Origin: M55B127 sp035269185
GTDB lineage: Bacteria; Bacillota; Halanaerobiia; Halanaerobiales; M55B127
Assembly (NCBI GenBank): GCA_964430875.1
Contig: CAYSHP010000075.1
Location: forward strand, 1 to 12,241
DNA length: 12,241 nt
Direction: 5' to 3'
Under the pieces are notes generated by a model, which was given only the letters and a program-made list of their open reading frames with translations, was not told the DNA's origin and ran no database searches. The position numbers and the translations under genes were made by a program. Within the stretch, counting starts at the first letter, position 1. Each line of letters opens with the position of its first letter. Shown here piece after piece: positions 6,118-12,241 of this stretch.

Positions 6118-6957
6118 CTATTTATACTCTAATCTTAAACCAACACCCACTTCTTTTAAATCAGATACTTCTGCTAAATGTACTTTGCTATTTAAATCGG
6201 TACAGTGACAGGCATGCAACTGCTCTAATCTTAATTTTTTGATATACTCTTTTGTCTTAATGAGTTGTTTTTGACCCGGCTCCATCAAATGAAAACCACC
6301 AATAATATCAACTACATTATCAATACCGGTTACTTTCTTTGCTTTTTCAACTATATTACAGATTCCAGCATGTGAGCAACCTGTGATAATTACTACACCA
6401 TCTTCTGATAAATAAGCCAAAGCTGTGTCATCCATAATATAGTCTTCATACCCTTTAGCTATTTTATCCTGATAACCGATTGATTTTTTAGCTTCAAAGT
6501 CATTAGTTCTCTCAATTTCTCCTAAATAGACCAATTTTTCAGTAATCCAGATTGGTTTTTTGCTCTCAGTCACCTTAAAAAGTTGATTGATAACTTGCTT
6601 GGTTACATTAACCCCTATTGAAGTATTATTCCCATAATACTTATCTCTAAAACAGTCCGGATGTGCAATTATTTCAGGATAACCCTTATCAGTTTCTTTT
6701 TTAGTTTCAAAGTAATGTTTAATTAAAGGGTCTAATCCCCCAGTATGATCGATGTGTCCATGTGAAAACACTAGATAATCCACATCGTTTAGATCTAATC
6801 CCATCTGATTGGCATTATCAATAAATATATTTGAATAACCAAGATCAAATAATATGTGGGTGTCTTCTTCTTTGATATAATAAGACAGACCGGGTTCTCC
6901 CTTGAAATACTGATCTATTATTGTGTTGTTATCCACTAATACTGAAAGTTCTAACAC
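6118..6957 (-). CDS. MBL-fold metallo-hydrolase, COG1237 type
   Basis: A 279-residue metallo-beta-lactamase-fold enzyme. The metal-binding signature HGHIDH is at 66-71, with further ligands likely at His196 in ITGCSHAGIC, an Asp at 176 or 177, and His223 in GGFHL. The TGCSHAGI and GGFHL motifs are typical of the COG1237 group, which databases often name after the methanopterin-pathway step 7,8-dihydropterin-6-methyl-RFA-P synthase. In a bacterium without methanopterin that name says little about the true substrate. A late HACHCTDLN motif (248-256) adds possible metal-binding or redox cysteines. It is cytoplasmic, with no signal peptide. The GTG at 6957 has AGGGGG about 7 bases upstream. It sits 30 bases after the serine hydrolase gene. 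It lacks the motifs of antibiotic-degrading class B enzymes, so resistance is not implied. Confidence 0.9.
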   Translation of the reverse strand: MLELSVLVDNNTIIDQYFKGEPGLSYYIKEEDTHILFDLGYSNIFIDNANQMGLDLNDVDYLVFSHGHIDHTGGLDPLIKHYFETKKETDKGYPEIIAHPDCFRDKYYGNNTSIGVNVTKQVINQLFKVTESKKPIWITEKLVYLGEIERTNDFEAKKSIGYQDKIAKGYEDYIMDDTALAYLSEDGVVIITGCSHAGICNIVEKAKKVTGIDNVVDIIGGFHLMEPGQKQLIKTKEYIKKLRLEQLHACHCTDLNSKVHLAEVSDLKEVGVGLRLEYK

Positions 6958-6987
6958 TTTTACACCCCCTATAAAGGTTTAAATAAA

Positions 6988-8895
6988 TTATATTTGAAGT
7001 AAGTTCCAGTAATAAAACCACCAAACTATTCCAATAGACCATAGAGTATATATGGTATAAACACCTTTCTGTAATATACTCCATCTACCTTTAAGCCAAA
7101 TCCTAATATTCATAACTATTAGAATTACTGCCAAGATAGGTATTATCCAAATAAACATGAGGATATTATCAAAAGTTGGATTTTCTTGTAAGAATAGATT
7201 AGGTACATTATATATAGGATGAATATCTGATAGGATTAGACCGATCGCTATTAAGAATCCAATTACTGCTATTGTATAAATTACTGCTGTTATCTTTTCC
7301 ATTATATATTTATTTCTAATATAGCTTTTAAATAGTGATTTAATTAATATAAAGCTGAATATGACTGCAAATATTGCATAACCTATAAGAAGAATTAAAT
7401 TAAAGTTCAGTGTTTCATACCATTTTGCCCTTAATAAGACATTCGGAAAATTAGTATATAATTTATTAATCATACCAGCTTCATTTGCAGAGGCATATAA
7501 TTTATTACCTGTTGATTGGTCATAAAATACATTTGGAGCTATTTGCTTAAGTTGATTATTTTCTCCCATAAAGTTATATATAATATTACCATCCTGAGTT
7601 AAGTTAATATTAGTTAGATTTAAGAGTTTAATAAAGGATTGATAAGTTGTAAAATTACTTCGGTTAGAATAATAAGTTCCTGTTATTTTAGTCTTATCAA
7701 TAAAATCATTACCAGCTTCTGTTGGTATAATTCCTTTTTCAGCCGGATAATACCTATCCATAAAGTTTTTTATTAATGAATCTCTAGCCATAGCTGCATC
7801 TCTGCCATTATAAGAGACAAACAAACCTAAATCTAATTCAGGAATTAAGTATATACCGCTGTGGAATAAAAAGGTATCTCCCCCGTGGGAAATAAACCTG
7901 TAACCATTATAGTTCATCTCAATAAATCCATGGGCCATACCTGAAAAATCATCATAATGTGTAAAGCTCTGGCTGTTCATTTGGCGGGCAGTTTGCGATT
8001 CTAATATTCTATTACCACCAAAAAAACCATTGTTTAGATGTGCTAACATAAAGTTAGACATATCAGAGGCTGTACTACTTAAAGAACCAGCTGGATAAGG
8101 TTGGATATATTCATATTCATCCTTTTTATAATCTCCCTTTATATTAGCATATCCATAGGATAATTCTCCCTCAATATTTTCGGGAACAGGCTGTCTTAAA
8201 GTACTTTTATTCATATTTAAAGGATCAAAAATATTTTTTTCTACATATTCATAAAAAGGTAGCCCGGATACTCTTTCAACTATATAGGCTGCTAAAGCTG
8301 ATCCATAATTAGAATAAGCCATCTGCTGGCCAGCAGGAAAAACGCGGGCTGGTAGATGTGATTTTAAATAATCACCTAGGGGATGAACATCTTCTTTAGT
8401 TAATACAAATAACTGTTCTAATGTTTCCTCAAAACCTGCATTATGGTTCATTAAATTAAGCATTGTAATTGGCTTTACATTTTCATCTTCTACTCCTATA
8501 ACCTTATTAGGTATTTTAAAATCTAAATAAGTATTGACATCTTCCTTTAAATCAATCTCTCCCGCTTCAACTAACTGCATTACAGCTGTCCAGATAAATA
8601 ATTTAGTACCAGACCCCGGTCTGAATAAAGTGGTTTCTGGGTTAACTCTTTTTTCATTCTCTAAATCATAGTATCCATAACCTTGTTCTAAAATTACTTC
8701 ACCATCTTTTACTAGAGAAAGTGTTACACCAGGTACTTTATATTCTTCCATCTGAGAATGGATAAAACCCTCGAAAAAAGCCCTAACAGATTCTATATTG
8801 TCTAAATCCTGAGCATCTATGGGGGCAGATTTAAGGAAAGGGGTCAATATTAAGATAAAAAGTAATGTATAAATCCAAAGTTTCTTCTTTTTCAA
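6988..8895 (-). CDS. Exported beta-lactamase-fold serine hydrolase with membrane C-terminus
   Basis: A large serine hydrolase of the class C beta-lactamase/CubicO fold. Numbering from the ATG at 8904: a signal anchor or signal peptide (about 8-31), the catalytic domain (about 40-385) with SxxK as Ser98-Gly-Thr-Lys101, YSN at 197-199 and HGG at 340-342, a beta-rich domain (about 400-490), and four membrane helices (about 503-524, 537-559, 580-600, 615-635). The active site would face outward, fitting work on peptidoglycan, D-amino-acid peptides or esters. The complete triad suggests it is active. For the start, AAGGAG touches the ATG at 8904 with no spacer, while the TTG at 8895 has 9 bases, so I prefer the TTG (635 residues). 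Only 9-18 bases separate it from the protease gene. It is much longer than AmpC; a role in antibiotic resistance is not supported. Confidence 0.9.
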   Translation of the reverse strand: MKKKKLWIYTLLFILILTPFLKSAPIDAQDLDNIESVRAFFEGFIHSQMEEYKVPGVTLSLVKDGEVILEQGYGYYDLENEKRVNPETTLFRPGSGTKLFIWTAVMQLVEAGEIDLKEDVNTYLDFKIPNKVIGVEDENVKPITMLNLMNHNAGFEETLEQLFVLTKEDVHPLGDYLKSHLPARVFPAGQQMAYSNYGSALAAYIVERVSGLPFYEYVEKNIFDPLNMNKSTLRQPVPENIEGELSYGYANIKGDYKKDEYEYIQPYPAGSLSSTASDMSNFMLAHLNNGFFGGNRILESQTARQMNSQSFTHYDDFSGMAHGFIEMNYNGYRFISHGGDTFLFHSGIYLIPELDLGLFVSYNGRDAAMARDSLIKNFMDRYYPAEKGIIPTEAGNDFIDKTKITGTYYSNRSNFTTYQSFIKLLNLTNINLTQDGNIIYNFMGENNQLKQIAPNVFYDQSTGNKLYASANEAGMINKLYTNFPNVLLRAKWYETLNFNLILLIGYAIFAVIFSFILIKSLFKSYIRNKYIMEKITAVIYTIAVIGFLIAIGLILSDIHPIYNVPNLFLQENPTFDNILMFIWIIPILAVILIVMNIRIWLKGRWSILQKGVYTIYTLWSIGIVWWFYYWNLLQI

Positions 8896-8913
8896 TTCTT
8901 CCATCTCCTTGTT

Positions 8914-9717
8914 TTACAATTTTAAATTTTTCTTTTTTTGAAAAGTTAAGCTTTTATACCCAAAAATAGTTAAAACAACTATCGTTATTAAAAATATTAA
9001 AGCCATGAATATAGGTGGGCCCATTCTTAATTCAAATACCGGGAAAATTACATAAGTAGATAAATTAAGAGTTGTATGAAATATTAAAACAGAAAAAATA
9101 CTTCCGCCTGTATTTTGAAATATCCATGTGAAAAGTATAGAAACAAAAACCATTAAAACCAAAGAACTCATTATATATGAAACTGCAGCCTGATATTGAA
9201 GGCCTGCCTGAGAAATAAAGTTTAATGGTAGATGCCATATACTCCAAATTACACCTAATATGATACTAGCTATTAAAGCATTATATTTTTTTAATAACCG
9301 GGGTAAAGCATAACCTCTCCAACCAAATTCCTCCTGTAAAGGACCACCTAACATTAATATATAAAAGAAATTTCCTATTATCTTCAGGGGATCATTTACA
9401 ATGTTTAGATTAAAAACATTTTCTCCTAAACTACTTGCAATTAAAACTGCCAGATAGGCTGTTAAGGGCATGAGCAATAAAATAGGTAAATACCATATTT
9501 TATTAAAATGAAAATTTATACCTTTTTTAAAAAGTTGGGTTAATCCTTTTTTATCATCTTTTAAATATGTGAGAAATAATGCGGCAACTAGAGGTCCAAA
9601 AGGAGCTACATATAGATTGATTTCCCAGATTATTTCAGCAAACCAGAATAACCAAGACCATCCAAGTGTTATGAACACAAACATAATTAATTCTTTCTTA
9701 ACTTTGGATTTTTTCAT
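8914..9717 (-). CDS. CPBP-family intramembrane glutamic endopeptidase
   Basis: A 267-residue membrane protein with about eight hydrophobic segments. It carries the CPBP (Abi/CAAX protease-like) motifs: Glu129-Glu130 with Arg134 in QEEFGWRGYALPRL, His162 in WSIWHLPL, and His214/Asn218 in FHTTLN. All presumed catalytic positions are present. Family members cleave substrates within the membrane; bacterial ones are linked to bacteriocin self-immunity, anti-sigma factor or peptide processing, but the substrate here is unknown. The ATG at 9717 has AAGGAG 6 bases upstream. It lies just before the exported serine hydrolase gene and 60 bases after the DUF6544-type gene. Confidence 0.93.
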   Translation of the reverse strand: MKKSKVKKELIMFVFITLGWSWLFWFAEIIWEINLYVAPFGPLVAALFLTYLKDDKKGLTQLFKKGINFHFNKIWYLPILLLMPLTAYLAVLIASSLGENVFNLNIVNDPLKIIGNFFYILMLGGPLQEEFGWRGYALPRLLKKYNALIASIILGVIWSIWHLPLNFISQAGLQYQAAVSYIMSSLVLMVFVSILFTWIFQNTGGSIFSVLIFHTTLNLSTYVIFPVFELRMGPPIFMALIFLITIVVLTIFGYKSLTFQKKKNLKL

Positions 9718-9777
9718 GATAAACTCCTTATCAATACTCTCAACTAATTATCAATAATTTATTAATCATTTTTTTAA

Positions 9778-10632
9778 TCAATACTTTTCATTTACATTAT
9801 AGGATATATCGGTAATTTCCATATCATAATATTCAAAATCACCTGACTCTAATCTCCAAATTGCTTTAGCTTGAGTTGGAATTTTAATCCCGGAAAATTC
9901 CTGATAGTTCCAAACCGGGGCATAATAATTTTCTAATCTATAACCTTCATCACTATTATAATATCGTTCACATTCAAAACTTACTACTTTACCTGATTCT
10001 GCAAAGTTAAATACAGCATAAGCAGATGTTCCTTTGTAACTCATAGTAGCCTTGGCGGTATTAGCATCTATTTCTTCCCATTCTATATATTCACTTAAAG
10101 CTGCTGTCGGGAACCAAACTATTTCTCCTAAATATCTGGTCAAAGTCCCCTGATCCATTTCTTTGCCGACTGCATCTACAACCGGAAAAATGGATAGCAC
10201 TTTAATTAACATCTTGCCCTTACCGTTATAATATTTATCTTCACCAGCGAAATATATCATCGGCATCATATTTACCCTTGCTTTCCAAACAAAACTAGGT
10301 TCAACAGTATTAAAATACTGCTCAGCTTTTGTATCCATTCCACTTTGACCGGGTTTTGTACGCATGGAACCAGTTTGTTTTAGGCGTACTGTTTTTATTT
10401 TTTCTTTGCCAACAATCTGACTGAACTTAAGCCATCTACTGACCGGTTCAGGCAAATCCTCTAAATCTTCTTCTGTTATCTTTTCAACCTGTTCAAGCTT
10501 AACCTCTGCTAAAATATTATCAATATCTTGGTCAACTTTTTTATTAAAAGTAACCTGACCAAATTGTGATATTAAATATACTAATACAAATAAAACAACT
10601 ACAAGTCCAAAACTCCAGTAAAAAAACTTCAT
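9778..10632 (-). CDS. DUF6544/DUF6920-type membrane-anchored protein
   Basis: A 284-residue protein with one N-terminal membrane segment (about 5-24) and a soluble, beta-rich remainder that probably faces outward. The LPEPVSRWLKF stretch (60-70) and RYLGEIVWFPTAAL (166-179) match what I remember of a conserved uncharacterised family labelled DUF6544 or DUF6920; the number is from memory and should be confirmed. No catalytic motif is obvious. Repeated beta-strand patterns with aromatic residues (EYYDMEITDISY near the end) recall lipid- or ligand-binding beta folds, but that is inference only. The ATG at 10632 has GAGGTG 5 bases upstream. It follows the pantothenate kinase by 25 bases and precedes the CPBP protease. 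Confidence 0.8.
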   Translation of the reverse strand: MKFFYWSFGLVVVLFVLVYLISQFGQVTFNKKVDQDIDNILAEVKLEQVEKITEEDLEDLPEPVSRWLKFSQIVGKEKIKTVRLKQTGSMRTKPGQSGMDTKAEQYFNTVEPSFVWKARVNMMPMIYFAGEDKYYNGKGKMLIKVLSIFPVVDAVGKEMDQGTLTRYLGEIVWFPTAALSEYIEWEEIDANTAKATMSYKGTSAYAVFNFAESGKVVSFECERYYNSDEGYRLENYYAPVWNYQEFSGIKIPTQAKAIWRLESGDFEYYDMEITDISYNVNEKY

Positions 10633-10657
10633 TTTTTCACCTCAAAATTAAATTATT

Positions 10658-11482
10658 CTATTGTCTATTTAAGACCGATATTGCCGAACCAATGGCAGTA
10701 GAAAAGGTCGCATGTTCAGGGAAATGAAAGTTAAGGTCATATGCCTTATTATCCCTTAACGCCTTTAATATGGTTATACCTTCCTCAATTTGGGCCAATT
10801 TACCGGTAAATACTATATCTTTATTACCAGACATCTGAGCACCAAATACAGCTAACATACCAATAGTCTGATATATTAAATTTAATATACCTTTAGCATA
10901 ATCCTCTTCACTAGCTATCTTATGAATATTACCGAGATTAGAAGCAGTTACAGATTGGTTTAAATTACCTACTTTTTCATTAGAAATATCACCGATAGTT
11001 AAATCTACTTTATGGAGATTACCATGTTTGGCTAATTCTATAATTTCCTCAAAATCAATAATATTTAAAATGCCTTTTCCTAAACCCAGTAAGGTACCTC
11101 CTCCTATACCAGTACCACCAATATGTTCAATATTGTTCCCATCTACATTAACCATAGCTGTACCAGTTCCCAAACTAACGACTAAGGTCTTATTTATACC
11201 AGAGAGAAAGGACCCACCTAAACCAATTGCTTCAAATTCATCAACTTTAATAGTTTTGATTCCAAATATGGTAGAGTCAATATATGAAGAACCTACCCCT
11301 GTAATCGCAATTCGGTCAATATCATCAATATTTAATTTATTTTTAGTTAACATCTTTCCTAAAGCACCATAAGCAGAAGTTGTGGGATCACTTGCTTCTA
11401 CTGTGAAAAGGTCAAAAATTTCATTATTATCGATACCTACGATATCTGTAGTCGAACCCCCAATATCAATTCCTAAAATCAT
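10658..11482 (-). CDS. coaW: Type II pantothenate kinase
   Basis: A 274-residue ASKHA-fold kinase that phosphorylates pantothenate, the first step of coenzyme A synthesis. Visible motifs are the phosphate-binding DIGGSTTD (6-13), Glu82 in the DEFEA stretch (the position of the catalytic Glu in this family), SLGTGTAM (103-110), and the adenosine-binding GGTGIGGGTLLGLG (122-135). The pattern fits the Fumble/CoaW family rather than CoaA or CoaX. I chose ATG at 11482 because GAGGTG lies 7 bases upstream; an in-frame ATG at 11497 overlaps that site and would add five residues. An inverted repeat AATGAT/ATCATT (11506-11523) lies just upstream, below a lone TATAAT (11540-11535). It could be an operator or chance. 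BadF/BcrA-type ATPases are the main alternative, but the absence of the Fe-S cysteines argues against them. Confidence 0.85.
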   Translation of the reverse strand: MILGIDIGGSTTDIVGIDNNEIFDLFTVEASDPTTSAYGALGKMLTKNKLNIDDIDRIAITGVGSSYIDSTIFGIKTIKVDEFEAIGLGGSFLSGINKTLVVSLGTGTAMVNVDGNNIEHIGGTGIGGGTLLGLGKGILNIIDFEEIIELAKHGNLHKVDLTIGDISNEKVGNLNQSVTASNLGNIHKIASEEDYAKGILNLIYQTIGMLAVFGAQMSGNKDIVFTGKLAQIEEGITILKALRDNKAYDLNFHFPEHATFSTAIGSAISVLNRQ

Positions 11483-11556
11483 TTCTAAACACCTCATTAA
11501 AATTTAATGATATTATGATCATTGATGTAAATATATTATATTTAAGATTAAAAAAA

Positions 11557-12171
11557 TTATAATCGGCCGGCTGTCCAGTTGATAGCTTCTATTAACATCT
11601 TTAAACTATGTTTCTCAAATAGATGTTCCGGTGAATGAGCCAACGAAGTATAAAAAATTCTGCCATCCCCAAATTTTTTTGTCCAACTTATCGGCATCTT
11701 GACATCACCAAAATCTGCTTCTGCAAGTATATTATTCCTGGGATCAAACTGAAGATAGTACTTTTCACTGATAATTTCAAAGTCTTCAAGATATTCAGTT
11801 ATTGGATGACTTTGATTAACTATCTTCACTTGAAAGTTTTCTTCCTCACTGTCTTTAATATAGTTTCCACCTATTAAGTGGTAATAGTAATCATCGATAA
11901 ACCACTTGATTGCCCCATGAAAGGCTACTAAGCCAACTCCCTCTCTAATAGCATCCATAAGTGGTTTTAAATAAATTGAACTTTTGATACCAACAGACCA
12001 AATCGGAATTATTACATCATAATTGTTTAAATCTTCATTAATCAAAACAGCTAAATTATTGGTTAATTTAACTTCATACTCATTTTTAATCAGTTCTTCT
12101 TTTAAAATATTACCAGTAAGTTTGGGTTTATGACCCTGCCAACCACCCCAAATAATTAAAGCTTTTTCCAT
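11557..12171 (-). CDS. ThuA-like domain protein
   Basis: A 204-residue single-domain protein of the ThuA family, which has a class I glutamine amidotransferase-like fold and is tied in some bacteria to trehalose or other sugar use. Motifs seen are GGWQGHKP (9-16), GVGLVAFHGA with His85 (78-87), GGNYI (101-105), HPIT (122-125) and SWTKKFGDGRIFYTSLAH (162-179). It has no nucleophile cysteine at the usual amidotransferase elbow, as expected for ThuA proteins. It has no signal peptide, so it is cytoplasmic. The ATG at 12171 has AGGTGG about 5 bases upstream. Upstream, a TATAAT (12203-12198) may be a -10 box but no good -35 is visible before the window edge. It is the first gene of the nine-gene run, 74 bases before the pantothenate kinase. 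The substrate is unknown. Confidence 0.9.
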   Translation of the reverse strand: MEKALIIWGGWQGHKPKLTGNILKEELIKNEYEVKLTNNLAVLINEDLNNYDVIIPIWSVGIKSSIYLKPLMDAIREGVGLVAFHGAIKWFIDDYYYHLIGGNYIKDSEEENFQVKIVNQSHPITEYLEDFEIISEKYYLQFDPRNNILAEADFGDVKMPISWTKKFGDGRIFYTSLAHSPEHLFEKHSLKMLIEAINWTAGRL

Positions 12172-12241
12172 ATATCCACCTACTTAATTTAAAATATATT
12201 ATATAATTTACTGATATTACTATTTTTTAAATTCTCTATAT

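Noticed and set aside
6118..8904. Adjacent metallo- and serine beta-lactamase folds as an antibiotic-resistance cassette
   Set aside because: The motifs fit COG1237 and CubicO-like enzymes rather than known resistance enzymes, and there are no mobile-element signs nearby.
11028..11372. Plus-strand open frame of 114 codons, rich in proline
   Set aside because: It is the reverse complement of the glycine-rich part of the pantothenate kinase; the prolines mirror GGG/GGT codons, and it has no ribosome binding site.
11506..11523. Inverted repeat AATGAT/ATCATT before the pantothenate kinase as a defined operator
   Set aside because: Arms of six AT-rich bases are expected by chance in this composition; it is mentioned only as a possibility in the gene entry.
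1..12241. CRISPR array, tRNA, rRNA, insertion sequence or phage remnant
   Set aside because: No regularly spaced repeats, no tRNA or rRNA signatures, and no transposase or integrase motifs were found on reading both strands.

Overview
The window is AT-rich bacterial DNA with strong GGAGG-type ribosome binding sites, consensus SigA-like promoters, and a T-box leader at the left edge. Together these point to a low-GC Firmicute, probably a Clostridia-type anaerobe. The general protein flavour is compatible with Halanaerobiales, but that placement is a guess from memory. No insertion sequence, phage gene, CRISPR array, tRNA or rRNA was seen.

Layout, left to right. Positions 1-134 hold the promoter and 5' half of a minus-strand T-box leader whose regulated gene lies off the left edge. 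A divergent promoter at 251-279 drives the only plus-strand gene, a 56-residue DUF6440-type protein (325-495), which ends in a terminator at 515-542. Everything else is on the minus strand and is read from right to left.

The leftmost minus-strand unit is a three-gene operon: a LuxR/NarL-type response regulator (2650-3306), its HisKA_3-type membrane histidine kinase (1476-2636), and a stand-alone homocysteine S-methyltransferase (581-1450). The kinase reading frame runs 97 codons past its first ordinary start codon (GTG at 2345). Those codons encode two whole transmembrane helices and the start of a third. The best-placed start is a rare AUU codon at 2636 behind a GGGGGG Shine-Dalgarno. Upstream is a four-helix membrane protein (3390-3866) with a long leader that contains a terminator-like hairpin and a sequence able to pair with its ribosome binding site.

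The right two thirds (4114-12171) is one close-packed run of nine minus-strand genes that ends at a strong terminator (4046-4087). In transcription order they are: a ThuA-like protein, a type II pantothenate kinase, a DUF6544/DUF6920-type membrane-anchored protein, a CPBP-family intramembrane protease, a beta-lactamase-fold serine hydrolase with a membrane C-terminus, a metallo-beta-lactamase-fold hydrolase of the COG1237 type, two unrecognised multi-helix membrane proteins joined stop-to-start, and an alpha/beta hydrolase. No internal terminator was found, so they could be one transcript, but they do not form a known pathway. The middle part is envelope-centred (protease, exported serine hydrolase, several integral membrane proteins), and its joint role is unknown.

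Several genes appear to start at TTG, GTG or AUU rather than ATG, so start sites given here were chosen from ribosome binding site spacing.
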